In this document: piece by piece, positions 49,680 to 62,199 of the stretch
How the letters are laid out: every line of letters begins with the position of its first letter
Position numbering within the stretch: the stretch's first letter is position 1
Program-made: the position numbers and the translations under genes
Notes under the pieces: model-generated
Database searches by the model: none
Told to the model about the DNA's origin: nothing
What the model saw: only the letters and a program-made list of their open reading frames with translations
Assembly: GCA_015227615.1 (NCBI GenBank)
Contig: JAALGZ010000007.1
Coordinates: 1,426,001-1,490,000, forward strand
Reading direction: 5' to 3'
Length of the DNA stretch: 64,000 bases
From: Labyrinthula sp. Ha
Taxonomy: Eukaryota; Sar; Bigyra; Labyrinthulida; Labyrinthulaceae

Positions 49680-50101
49680 CAATTTCCTTAAATCATGATA
49701 TGCCATGGTGTCGTAAAAATTAGATGCTCCTCTGATTGGGTTCTTTGTCATAAATGGATAAGGTGGATCTAAACTAACAACTTCAAAAACATCTTTTCAC
49801 CCTTTTTAATAAAATTATTTATATCACCTTTATAAAAATACACTTTATGATGTATAATCCGTTGCTGCATCACAAACTTATCCTTTTTAAGGGCGTAAAA
49901 GTAAGTCAAATTCGTTCTTTTTATATCAAGACCAAATTTCGAATCAGTTATCGGTTTAATATATTGCAAGTCAGACCTTATTTCATCGACAACATTAGTA
50001 ACCTCTGTCTTCCTTCTTGCCATTTCAGCTTCAAATCTACCAGTTTCTCTAAATTTTCTTTTCCAACATTGAGTTTTATTCTCAACATTAGTCCAATTCA
50101 C
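49680..50101 (-). other. MT-A70/METTL-like N6-adenine methyltransferase block within the Gypsy fossil
   Basis: Downstream of the integrase and chromodomain regions, a minus-strand block reads VVSLDPPYPF and, a little later, YDTMAYHDLRKLNF. This matches the catalytic DPP(W/Y) motif and the following Y-x-T-M...RLN segment of METTL3-like proteins (human METTL3: DPPW, then YGTMSDDEMRRLNI). Upstream lies a long charged region (49769-50101). In the family this motif transfers a methyl group to N6 of adenine in RNA or DNA. Only the motif region is clear to me. It is part of a broken fossil element. Confidence 0.55.
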
Positions 50102-50759
50102 TAAATAAAAAGATGTTTTTTTGCTTTTTGCTTCGATAAACTTTACAAGCTCCTCAGCTCCGTCAGTTGAACTACAATTAAATTATGCCATTATATCAAC
50201 TTTTCTCAGTTCGTTCTGTATTTAAACCATCTATCTTAGCATAACGTATGGAGGTAAATATTCGTAGTTTAAATAAAGTAGCCCCCCATTAAATCCCTTC
50301 TCGAAAAATATTTAACCCCTTGTGATTTGGTATTATCTTTACATGCCACATCTAAATCAAGCAACAAATTCGAATAAACCGAGATTTCTTGTCTTCCTAC
50401 GAGATGCTGTAACTCTCTATAGAACTGTCTTTTAGGCCAGTTCTTAAGAGATTTAACATTCTTCCATATTTAGAAAACCCAAACTTTAAAAGACAATGTT
50501 TCAAGATGTAAACTTCTATCTTATTCCAACGTATGAGATGATTAAACACGGGGATCATAAATTGACTAATTGGATCAAAACTTAAAGTTCATTCAACTCT
50601 TTGTCAGTGAGATACAAATCGTAAAGATCTACAATGTATTCATCTGCATTTCATATTTCAGCTTCTTGATTTGCTGATCGTAATTAAGTTAAACATGTTT
50701 TATCTCTGTGAATTTATTCTTCGATAGAAAACCAATCGCTAATTTTAGCAAATCCTCAA

Positions 50760-50870
50760 TTCATTTTTCTGCTGGTTCACATGTTGGTTCTAATGGGAAT
50801 CCTCTCCAATGAACCAACAAAAAATATTCGTTATCATTTTTCTTAATCTTAACCAACTTCTTAACTTCAA
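50760..50870 (-). other. chromodomain-like block of the Gypsy fossil
   Basis: The minus strand reads NEYFLLVHWRGFPLEP followed by CEPAE, the core of a chromodomain (usual form YLVKWKGY...TWEP). Chromodomains after integrase define chromoviruses and are thought to guide integration to marked chromatin. Confidence 0.65.
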
Positions 50871-50999
50871 GTTTTTCTGAATTATGCTAATAACAAATCT
50901 TTATTTTCGTAGAAGGCAAAAAAATGTGATGTGGCGTAAAACATCATTCTAGATGCGTGTACCTCTTCTTCATCTTCAAATGAACTCTTCAGCAAATAT

Positions 51000-53650
51000 A
51001 AATACGACCCCAGTTGTCGAATGATCTGAAATAGAGCAATCCACTGAGGGTTAACCTTAGAACCTAGTTTCGGTTTGCTATCTAATACAAATTCTGTAGT
51101 ATGAAAATTCATCAGAATTAGATTATATTTTTTAGTAGATAGAGTATTTTCATATTGCCCTAACCGCTCGGCAAATGAAAACAACATCTATTGGTATCCT
51201 CTTATTTCTTTTTCTAACTCTGAAGAAACTTCATTAAACTTGTTTAATTGAATTGATGTTAGCTTCAAGTTCGATTCTCTTCTCAAAGAAACTTTTCTAG
51301 GTTTCTTACCCAACAAGATCTGAAACGAGGCGAGGTTTTTTCTGCTCCCCAAAGGCTTCGAAATATGATAATATTTTACCTGTGCTAATACCTCAGACCA
51401 ATCTTCAACCTTCAAATTATACTCCGAATGTAGGGTTCTCAAATTCTTCAAGATTTTCTTATTTTGGATTTCTGTGGCTCCATTCGTGTAAGGATCATAG
51501 GCCACTGTAAACTTCTGACTTGCTCCATTTTGTCGAACAAAGGTATCTACAACTGCGTTTACATACAGTGATCTCTTGTCAGCTAGTAAAATAAAGTCAT
51601 CTACTAAATCATGGCGGGAGTACCATTATCATAAAATATTTACAACGTTTATTGCATTGACATTTTTAAAATCCTTCAACATAGTAACTCTTGACAAAGC
51701 ATCTATTAAAGTCATCACATAACCTTCCTCGGGCGAAATTTACAAATAATATGAAATCAGAAATGCTCTACATCCACTTGGTAATTGAGTAATCGCTAAA
51801 GGTCTCCCTGAAACCCTTGATGCATGTTGGCAATGCAAACATTGACTTTCATTTTTTTTTTATATTTTGTGAAAATAATTTTTTAACCTTTTGAAAATAC
51901 ATAACGTAATTAGCTTAAATTCGTTTCTTTTCCTGATCCACTGCCCCATGATTGAAGCGTAGATGTGTATGAACAATCACCGGCAAGAATAAACTTTTTG
52001 TAACCGCCAATTTATTTTTATATCTTCTCAAAATATTTTCTTTGAACTTTAGATCTTTCTTTTGTAAATTTAAGTAAAATTATTCATCCATTTCGGGTCA
52101 GGCATCCCCATATTTCAATGTGAAATCTATGTTACGTAAACCAACATGAAGCTCATCGAACTTCCCCAAAAAAATTGAACATTAAAGTGTTATACAGTTG
52201 CAACTGCAACTATAACTTTGTCAGCTTGCACCATATCAAGCTCAGGACTAAGCCAAGGAGATAAAATATCGGCAGCCACGTTCTGCTCTCCTGGGGTATG
52301 GTGTACTTCTAAACAAATACCTTGAAAGATCAAACTCCAATGCGTCAGCATTTCAGAATATGATTTTCTGGACGCTTTAATTAGATTCAAGATATAGTAT
52401 GAATTTTTATGATCTGTAAAAATGATTTTTTCCCATTTGATTTCAAAAAATAGGAGTTTTTCTACGACGCGATTACTACTGGAAATAGTTCTTTAGAATC
52501 AATATGTCAGCTTAAAGAACTATCCCTGAACGTGCCAGAAGCTTTTCCTATTACATGGTAATTAGTCCCCATCGGAAATTGTAACTTAATTTCTTAAGCT
52601 GTTTGACAAGCAGAATAGCTCCTGTAAAATTTTGAATCATTTGCGAATAGAACCAGATCCAACCTTTGATCGTAATAACCTAGTGTGTTAGAGAATACGA
52701 GCTTAACTACTTTCATCAATTTCTCGTACGTGTGATTCATTTCTTCGCTCCAATCCAGAACTACCTTGCTTCTTTCTAATTTCATAAGTCTAACGTAAAT
52801 ATTGAATTCTCTGGTCATTCTTTTTTTAGCTCCGAAAAACCCGGTAACATTTTTGAGGCCCAATTTCGAAAAGAAAATAGTTGTGCTAACTCATGTACAT
52901 AGATAGGTTTCGATCTCTCCATTAATCTCTTTAAAAAATTGTAATGTAACCCATAACCATCTTTTATCAATGTGTGCCCTCAAAATACTGCACTGTGGGC
53001 AATCAGGTCACATTTCCATATATTCAACCTTAATCTCTTATTTATAATAGCCTTTAATAATTTCTCAATAAAGTCGTGTATGTTTTTACATCCAACGCAA
53101 ATAAAACTGTATCGTCGGTCCATTATAAAGCATGATTAGGCCAAAGAGATGTTGGCGTTGAAACATGTGTAATTACCCTTTGAGAAAATAAAGACGGGGT
53201 ATTACACCAACCTTGGGGGGCTCTTTTAAACGAGTAAGACACATCCCAAGGTGTTCCAAAGGTAAATAAATGCTGTGAGTTAAGATGTGTAGGTAAATAA
53301 CCAAACCCGCTTGGCAGGTCAAACGATCAAGAAATGATGTTTCCTTTTATTTTTACAGCCTATAGATCAGTATTCCGTAAGTTTTTCACAGCCTTTTGAG
53401 TGATTTCGTTTAATGCCCGGAAATCAACTACCATTCGATATTTTTATATCCCTTTTTTGGGACAAAAAAAGCTCTCATACAAGTTGTTGGATCATCATTA
53501 ACTTCAACAATGTTATGTTTCATCATTTGATCCACTCTTTTCTTTATGAACCCCTCTTTTTCAATACCAAGAGCAATTTCATAAAATCTCCTACTGATAT
53601 TCCCTTCATCAAGGAACATTTTATAAGTTGTAGAAGAGATAGCTGAGTTG
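51000..53650 (-). other. pol core region of the Gypsy fossil (RT, RNase H, integrase)
   Basis: Blocks typical of Ty3/Gypsy pol are visible. These are the start of the RT (KEGFIKKRVDQMMKHNIVEV, about 53480-53540), an RNase H end with LEVHHTPGEQNVAADILSPW (about 52240-52310), and an integrase core end with YDPYTNGATEIQNKKILKNL (about 51440-51500). The region is broken. Confidence 0.8.
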
Positions 53651-55009
53651 GGGATAAATCATCACCAAAAACGGCTACATATTGTAAAATCAAATCATCA
53701 AACTCGTCTTTTAAGTTCTTATTTTTCCCAAATATATGAACACGAATATCTTTCAGTTTCTTCTTCAATAGGTTCTTCAATCTGATTAAATCTGCCTCTC
53801 TAGTGACATCTAAATTTTCTCCTGCACCATTCAGCTCCTCTAATTCTGCATCATGCCTAGTACTAAGTACTACAGGCTTCGGCCACGTGCCTTTTTCTTC
53901 AAAGTTTATTCTACTTTCTTCTACTGCGAACGCTTCAATCATCCACTGCTGTAATTCCATTAGGTTTTCAAATCAATGTTCGCTAAAGCTGTGCGAGTTA
54001 ACCGCCATTATAGTGACGACATAAAATTGAACGTCCCCGAATGGTTTGCTCTTAAACCAGTTTGCTAAATAAGCTATTTCCATTGTAATACATTCATTAA
54101 CATCACACGTTTCTTTAAAGGATTTCACCTATTTCTCAACTTTTTCTGTTAGCTTTAGAAGACTTTCCATTTCCTGTGTTTCTTAATCGTCGGGATAAAA
54201 TCTGTGTAGGATTTAAACCGTGGAGTTTTAAAATCTCCTTTACTATTAAAAGTTTTGTCCAGTTATTTACCTGTTGAACTAGTAACACTGCCACAGCTCC
54301 CAACGAATAATCTCCGAATTCCGGAATTCGTACTGAGGGCAATGAATGGCCAATCTCAAAAACGGGATATAAATTCCCAGGGGCCACTCTGACAAATGTC
54401 TTCCTCTTAATGTCTTCTATCTTCTAACAAAATTTTTTTAATAAATTCCTTGCCCCTGAAGTTTGATTAGCCCTAGAATCCAAGATGTCATCTACAACCA
54501 TTGGGCCCTTTCTCGTTTTCAGCACTAACTCAACATGATTAGCCTCATCCTCAGCTACATCCCACACCTATGCATTTGCTACATGAGTGTATTCATTTAG
54601 AAATATTTCATTAACTGATCCCGCCGGAACGACTTTTGTTATGTCCGTCTCTACATCTTCGACTGTAGATTCTTTCACCGGCGTAATTTTGTTAGGTGTA
54701 AAAATGGATCTCTTAGCCGTTTTTTAAAAATATTTTGCCGGTCCTTCTTATTTTCTTTCCACTTCGTTAGTCTTTTTCTTAAAACTTCTCCATCTGGTTT
54801 GGAGTGCGGAGAGAGGTTTTTATTTCCATTCCTAATTAGTTTCAACCACATCCAACACTAAAACTTATGTGCCCATAAAACCAGCGATGATTGCACAGAT
54901 CTGGGTCATCATTAGAAGATCCTTTTTAGGAATGGGCATAAAATTTTGTTTCTCCTTTAGTACTTACTTCGTTCACTTCAATAGGATTAGACTCTTTGAA
55001 CTTCTCCAT

Positions 55010-55740
55010 CTATATTTTCTTGAAATTAACTCGTTTCTTCATCTTATTTCTTACACACAATGGAGGTAAACAATTCAGAACATATTCTTGCAATTGAATG
55101 TGATCTACATCGGTCAAAGCAGGGTTCAAACTGAGCCTGCTTGTCTCTACCCAAATATATTTAGGTTGTTTATCGAAGGTTGCGAATGGAAACATTTTCT
55201 TGTTGAGTTTTGCAGTGGAGGATTGTAACTTAATGATTTCCCGAACTTCACTAAAAAGAAATTTTAACGCATCTTCTTCCCTTAATTTAAAGTTGTATTT
55301 CACATGTTTGGCAATCATCACTTCAGCTTTCTCCAAAGCTCGCTCTTTCATTTCCAATAAAAGGATCTGCAAATAATCCATTAGAACTTCATTAGTTCCT
55401 GAAACTTACAACCAACATAAGTGAACAAGAAGATCTAAATCAACGAATTGCGTCAAGTAAATATCTCTCTTCTGCTGTAAAGACAACTTCTCTACACACG
55501 TTTTTGTGATTACTTTTATATCATCGATCTTTTAATCTTGACAAATCATCGTACCATTCTGTGCAATGTTACTCAATTGCTTTTCATTGGAACTTAACTG
55601 TAAAGCTTCTGTAGCTCTTCTTGTTGAATCCAAAGTCCTTTATATATTTTCGTAAAGAGCCATCATCTGCCCCTTATTAAAATTGCGTGCGGACTCGTTT
55701 TGATCTACTCCGGACATTCTCTAAATCTTCGAAAATATCA
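55010..55740 (-). other. gag-like region of the Gypsy fossil
   Basis: Charged, helical-looking sequence between the element's 5' LTR and its protease region, in the place expected for gag. It is assigned mainly by position, and no zinc knuckle was seen. Confidence 0.45.
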
Positions 55741-55763
55741 ATCCACAGGGAATATTGATAAAT

Positions 55764-56010
55764 ATTCGTTTATAGTCCAAAGAAAATAAACTTGTTTTTA
55801 TAAAATTCTACGGACTCTAAAAGGACAACTGTATCGGTTTGTTCTCAAAGTAGTTTTTTGTATAAAAGTAGAATAAGATGTAAATTAATAAACTTTCTTT
55901 TCAAGACTTTTTTCAAAACGTAACGGTTCTATTCCAATAAATCATATACCAAGATATTAACAGCTAGTATTAGAATACATTTCAGTTCATAATTGAAACT
56001 CGAACTAACA
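55764..56010 (-). repeat. long terminal repeat (5' LTR of the element)
   Basis: 247 bp matching 49009-49256. Its outer end lies 63 bp upstream of the ATG of the first beta-helix gene copy, so it replaces that gene's upstream region beyond those 63 bp. Confidence 0.85.
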
Positions 56011-56015
56011 CTTAT
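56011..56015. repeat. target-site duplication, right
   Basis: CTTAT, paired with CTTGT at 49004-49008. The following bases align one-to-one with the unoccupied site at 62137 onward. Confidence 0.7.
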
Positions 56016-56073
56016 TGACCAATTTGTACTTGGACATTTGAAGAAAACCCAGTGCCTCCATATAATCAAGACA

Positions 56074-59000
56074 ATGACAGAAGTAATTGGCCAACCCTTT
56101 CAAGCACGATACAACCCTAACGAACTTTCGCGGTTCACTAAGTTAAATGCTATCTTCTCGGCTGTTGCAGAAAAGGTTTTGGGCGGGAATGCAGAAGAAG
56201 GGGTAATAAAATTCGGAGAAACTCGAGAAGTGTTTGCCCCTAGTGTTGATTTGCAGACAATCATCAAGAAAGTTGCCGACATCAGGAAAAAGCTTGATGA
56301 CCCAATTTATGTATTATTTTTCCCTCTGCCCTAATTCTTAGATTAAACTTCCTTCCAGGCTGACCTTATCGGGTGCCGTAGACATACCAAATGAAACTTA
56401 CTTCATGGGGGGTTCAGAAGAGGAACCAGCGACCGTGAGTGTAACTTCCGGGGCGTTAGTGTTTTCCGGGGAATCAAGTGCGTTCCTCAATACCAATTTT
56501 GAAGTATCAGGTTTCGGTGCTAAGTCCAGTAGCAAGAGCCTATTTTACGTACGTTCAGGTAAGTATGTTGGGTTTAAGAATGTCAGTATTTCTATTGAAA
56601 CTGGTGTAAAAAGCGCGAAGGAGGAAAGAAGCCTGATTCTTTGTGAAGGTCAAATTGAAGGTGATAATTTTATGCTACATTCAGACTCCAAGAATTGCTG
56701 GAGCGCTTTTGAGTTTGTCGCGAACGCGAATGAATCGGATTTTGAAAGTTCATTAAGAAAAGTTTCCATAACTGAATTTGATACGCCTATACGTGCCGTT
56801 GATTGTGCTGTATATGTAGATAAAGGAGTTTTGAATGGTAAGCAAAGAGCCCTTGAAGGTGACAATGCGCGGGTGACGCTAAAGAATTCATCTTTGAACG
56901 CAGTAGAATGTTTGCTCTTAGTAACAGGCCCTGAGATGTACGTCTTTGCTGAGTCTACGGCTTTTGAAGGCGGAAAAGTTGGTTGCATGTATGCAAATAA
57001 GGCCTCTGGATTCATGAGGAAGTGTAGCTTCAGCAACATGTCCGAAGCTGCAGTTCGCTGTCAAGATAGCGCCAGAGTTTCTTTCGATGATTTCCTGTCG
57101 AAGAACTCAGATCATGCCTTCGAAGCCTTTTCAAAGGCCAATATAAAAGCAAAGGACTTGGAGGTTGAAGATTGCCTCGAAACTGCAGTAGTCGTAAAAG
57201 GATCTGACACAGAGTTTCATTTTACAGTGTTAAATGCAACAAACAACAATAATGGTGTGCTTCATGTTTCTGGAGGTGGAAAGATTGTGGGAAAGGAGGG
57301 TAATTTTAGCCAATCTGAGGGAATTGTTTTACTTGCTGCCGATGAAACGACTAGGGCTAATCTGGAAAATATAAAAATTACAGGTGGAGAAACGGGTTTT
57401 CTTTGTATGAAAAATGCGGGTGCCTTGCTCAAAAAGTTAAGACTCGAGAACCTAACCAAAGTTGCTGGACATATTGCAGATGCTAATGCAGTTATTGAGG
57501 GCAGTATTGTTAATCAAACAGCAACTGGCAAAGGAGGTTTTAGCGTCTCTTTTAAGAAGGATAACGGTCAGAACATTAGGTTTAAAGATGTTAAGATGCA
57601 GAAATGTGATATTGGTGTAAGGCTGCATCAGCAAAGCAGTAACACACGAAGCAGAAGGAGTAATTCAAGGCAGCAAGATCCAAATGCAGCGCGTGGCCAG
57701 CTGAGTAAAAGTTCTTTGGATAACTGTGCTTTTGTAAAGTGTGATGTTGCGTTGAAAGTTGACGGAGCGCGAGCAAACGTAAGTGGCTGCTCATTCATTA
57801 TGTCAAATAAGCATGCAATTGAGTTTAAAAACTTAACGCTTATTACAGGAGCAGACAAGAGAAAGGAAAGTAAACTCGAAATTCGTTGGCCGAACTACGT
57901 AGAGCCTTTTATTGTACATGGTGATGCTTTATCAAATGATAGTCAATTTCTTTCTGCGGCTACGAAGGAAAAGGCCTTCTGTGGGTCAACAGATTTTGAA
58001 CCTGTTATGCATCTTCCAATTCTGACTTTAAGGATTACGCAAGCAAAGAGTTTATTTAGAAATACAGATCCAGGCTCGCGTTATAGGGTGCGAGTTATTA
58101 TGCGCAGTGTTAGCCATATGTTAATTTTGCTGAAGCAATTGCCAGAGAAACTTCTTAAAAAGGATCTACTTGATGATCCTGGTTTGGGAATGTTCGCCGC
58201 TACATTTAAACTATATGAGGATAAGCAAACGGCAACTAATACTCTAGTTAAAATTGATGATCTGTTTGAAAGTTGGAAGGACCTTACTCGAACCAGACTT
58301 TATGATCAGGCCCTTACAGCGTTAGATGAAGCTTTTGCGCAAAAGCACATAAGCATGTCTCAGTTCGATGATTGGGTTACTATTCTGGAGGAAAATCAAA
58401 GAAAATGCTTCGTTAATTCCAAATATAATAGGAGAAGAGATTACCTGCTTCAAACTGCCAAGGAAAACCCTCTAAAAACATGGTATTTTCTGGATAAGGA
58501 GAGTAGTGAAACGAGCGAAGGAAGAATGCTTAGAAAAGAAGTGCTGACTTTTTTGGCAAGAGATGCTGAGGAGAATAGACTTGAAAATGTTGGAAACTTT
58601 CACGCTTCTTGGGTAGCACAATGGGCAGTAAACCTATTAGGAGACTCTTTTTTAAATGACGTCATGCCCAAAGATTCTAGATTACGTTATGCTTGGGCTA
58701 ATGCGAAGTTCGATAAGAAGGAATTTGACGACATATATCGCTTATATAAAAGTAACCAAGCTCCTTCAGGTGATAATACTGTGGATCCTCTTATTAAGTT
58801 CGAGACCTACACTATGGTGGAAAAATCAGGGCAGAGACTCTCAACAGATGAGATGCAAACTCTCTCTAGCCTGTTTGGCAATTCTATTGCATTTGCCGGC
58901 GCTATGCAACATGCAGCTAAAATGTTCAAGGGAGAAGGCGCTTTGCCCGGATTCTTGAGAAGGCTAGCAGAGACTCCAATGGGCCCTGAAAAACTCTTAG

Positions 59001-59572
59001 GAGAGCTGTCAGCTATCCAAGACGAGGCTAATAGCGTTACACGCGATCATAGAAGAAGAGTTGTACTTGCAGTTATGTCACACTTTCTCTTACCCGATTC
59101 CACTAAGGAACCAGAAATATACAAGAGAGTTGGGTCAACCTATGAAGGCTGTGACGCTTGCTTTGTCCAAAAGTTACAGCCGTGGAACGAGCTTAAACTA
59201 GGGAAGTGTAAATACAACCATAGATATTGTCGAAACTGTATGAAGGAGTCCATGTCTGCAGGAGATAACTTGTTTCGTGGTATATGCCCAGGCATTCGTG
59301 ATGATGGAGGTCCTTGCCCTGCATTAGCTACCCGGAGAGAGATGGAAATGGCAAACATGGATAGGGATGTGATATATAATATCATTGCCGTTAGAGTGGA
59401 TGATTTCTTGAACAAGATACCAGGCTGGGAACGTTGTGATGCTCCTGGATGCATTGGTGGAAAAGGTGGGGTTACAAAGAGTTTTTTCACTTGTGTTTTG
59501 TGTAAAAAGATGGTTGCAAAGGATGGTGGGATGAGTGATCCTACTGTAGAAATGAGGTTGCTCAAAGGCTAG
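56074..59572 (+). CDS. beta-helix protein with C-terminal RING/IBR-like zinc region, copy 1
   Basis: Exons 56074-56310 and 56342-59572 (31-bp intron 56311-56341) give 1155 residues. Splicing joins DDPIY to IKLPSRLTLSG in frame, and the same structure is kept in copy 2. Domains: a helical N-terminus (1-75); a long run of strand-turn repeats (about 90-585, for example FMRKCSFSNMSEAAVRCQDS and LDNCAFVKCDVALKVDGARA) of the parallel beta-helix (pectin-lyase-like) type, interrupted by an Arg/Ser-rich loop near 510-535; a helical region (about 620-1005); and a cysteine-rich end with YEGCDACF, CKYNHRYCRNC, CPGIRDDGGPCP, then CDAPGC and FTCVLCKK. The spacing recalls RING1 and IBR of RBR ubiquitin ligases, but no RING2 with a catalytic cysteine follows. 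It may act in ubiquitination, with the helix binding targets. The ATG was chosen because it and the 5' flank are conserved between copies. Richer in GC than its surroundings. Confidence 0.8.
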
Positions 59573-62141
59573 CTGAACATATTACTATAAAATTCAGTAT
59601 CTATGAGTTTCTCCCTTAAACATGGTATTCTACTGAGAAAGTACTCTAGCTTCTAAGAGTCTTAATTTATTTCAAAGAGACTTGCTAGAGCACAACTAAG
59701 AGAATGTTTTAAATATATGCTTTTAGCTATGATGTCAAATCTAATTAATTTTTATAATATAGCGGATTTTATTCTTTGTGGCAAAATAATAGCTGAAAAA
59801 ATACAAAACTATTCTAGATAGTGGAACTCCCCATTGGCTTTCATCACAAGTATTGTCAGTTCTTGAGGTCATGTGATTCAACATGAATTTTTGCATGTCC
59901 TATACTTAGCTCACAGGCAACTTCAGCCAATTGGTAAGAAATCAGTGATCTTGTTTGAAGAATTTGACATTTGGTCAAGAACATTGGTGAAGGCAGGAAT
60001 CTCAATATTGATGGCTCTGTTGAATTTATAAGTATGCACCGGGGTGATTAGTTAAAACTTAAGTGTGCAGTATCTCACTGGTGTAATCTAATATTGGCAC
60101 TCCTAGAATACCAAGGTCTCAATTATTAAAACATGAACATCAATAAAACTGGCTCGAAAACAGAAAGTGTTTATCTTTTTTGTTGGTTTGAAGTGAGTTC
60201 AAAAGAACTAAAAAAACTTTTTCTGTGTATTATTAGAATAATATGAATATTTCCTTGATTTTCCCCTCATCTCTGCCCTGTTATTACAACGCCTGAGTTT
60301 AATGGTAATGAGCATGTATTTTCTACCTTTTTGAAAATTAAATGGTGACAAAGCAGTTATTCTGAAGAATTATGCTTTGTGTATATTTTGTTAGCGTTAG
60401 GATCTCAATGTTGACTCGAGAAAATCATAGTTCCTGTAGTTACGCCTTCTCATGCTCCACATATGAATGGAGTTCTAATGATTGTTTCAGCTTTATCGTC
60501 TTTTGCCAAAGTTCACAAAGTGTTAATAGTCCTTAGTAGTAAACTTAATTATTAAATGTTAAACTTTCCGTATAAAACCTTTTCCATGGTTTCTAGCCAA
60601 GTTAGATTAAAAATAGCGGCAAAAATATATTAGTTATCATCTTGAGGTAATTATTACCGATGGAATTTCAGACAACAACAGAGATTTTCGAGATGGAATC
60701 CCTCGTTCCTCTAAGAACTCAGCGGAAACCTTATTAGCGAGGCAATCACAAGCAATATTTTTAGATCGTTACCTTTCAGTTAAACACGCAGAATTCAACA
60801 TATAAGACACCTTGATATACGTCATAAGGTCAATTTCACGTTGTGATAATGAATTCAACTAATTTTTTTATGACTCCATAGCTTAGCAAAAACTAAACTG
60901 CAATCGTTTAGCTTTTTCGATGTACATACACATGTGTCTTTTAAAGAAGGTACTTAAGTCATATTCCCGAGTTGGTTTGAATTGGTAAATTTGTTCTACA
61001 AAGTTTATGGCCAGGTTTAGAATCATCAGAGCTGTCAACAATAAAATAAAACACCTTAGCATATATATTTTAAAGTCTTGTTTTTAAGAAAATGTATACC
61101 TAGGATACATTTTAAAAGTGACCTATGAATTCCATCCTTAGGTACAAGGTAATGAAAGGCAAACGATTCAAAAAAAAAATCCATTGGTGGGCTTTATGTC
61201 TCTATTGTCTAATAAATTGATAAAGAAGATGAATAATAGCTGAAAATAAACCTTTAACATAGAAGCATTACTCGGCTTCTAATAAGAGTTATTACTAAGC
61301 AGAGGGTCAAATATGAACTAGAAACCAGTACACCTTGGTTGCAATGAAATGCTACTGGCAAAGAAGATGTCCAACTCGTGCAAAATGCAAAATTCGAGCA
61401 GTTTTATGAATACCAGGGGTGCAAATTTTTTATTAATACTTGAAAAATATTCCCTATATATATATTAAACACAGTTGAAGTAATGAACATAAAATTCAAT
61501 AGAAATCTTTAGATAACTGACACCCTTTAGAGAGGCTTACAATATCGAGCGGACGGTACCTGTATAAGCCCACTAATGCAACTAGTGAAGCGTTCGTTTC
61601 ATGTACATATATCTTTGCCTTTAAAATTTCTTATGGGAGTTGTCAATGTTTCAAAGGTTCTTTATATGATTCATGTGCCAAGAAGTCTAGAAAAAGTTTA
61701 CTCTAATTTGTTCTACTAGTTGGCAACAACAAGCAGCGATTTAGCATAGAACCAGGTTGTTACTTGCCAGCTTCAATGTTAGATATCTTCACCGGTGAAA
61801 ATATTATTTTATCAAAGTTAGTTGGCCATTTTTCTTAGGGATTATTATCTTTGGAAATCTGGATGTTTTTCTGTAGGATGTCTGTTTTGACAGCTGACAA
61901 GCAATTGAAAGATCTCTGATAGAATGATAGAACAATTTCTCTATAATTAGTCTCTATCGTGATATTAGTAGCTTCTAGAAACATTCTGCTAAGAATCCTG
62001 TATGTACTTTTTCTGTTATTTCAAAAATTAGGCCATTCTATTGTTCCAATACAGCATAATAATTCTTCCGACAGGCGCAGATCTTCGCTGCGTTCGATTT
62101 AGAAAACAAAAAAGCTGCCCAAAATAGCCAAGCAAACTTGT
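59571..62141. repeat. tandem-duplication spacer, copy 2 (unoccupied insertion site at its end)
   Basis: Begins at the stop codon of gene copy 1 and matches 46440-49008 nearly base for base. It holds no recognisable gene. CTTGT at 62137-62141 is the site where the retroelement sits in the first unit; here it is empty. Confidence 0.92.
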
Positions 62142-62199
62142 TAACAAATTTGCACTTGCACATTTGAAGAAAACCCAGTGCCTCCGCATAATCAAGACA

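Larger units (their letters stand above)
49009..56010 (-). mobile_element. Ty3/Gypsy LTR retrotransposon fossil, chromovirus-like, with extra methyltransferase-like block
   Basis: A 7.0-kb element bounded by ~248-bp LTRs and a 5-bp target duplication. Its parts, in sense order on the minus strand, are a gag-like region (about 55740-55010), a protease and linker region (about 54900-54000), reverse transcriptase (about 53650-52600), RNase H (about 52600-52190), integrase (about 52100-51000), a chromodomain-like block (about 50870-50760) and a methyltransferase-like block (about 50100-49680). The RT-RNaseH-integrase order is that of Ty3/Gypsy. It is broken in many places (well over ten), and the LTRs have diverged, so it is an old, inactive copy. 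It sits between the spacer and the start of the first beta-helix gene. Confidence 0.9.

Noticed and set aside
56100-57858. Minus-strand frames over the beta-helix gene, repeated in copy 2
   Set aside because: They recur only because the plus-strand gene is duplicated, and they have no independent similarity or start context.
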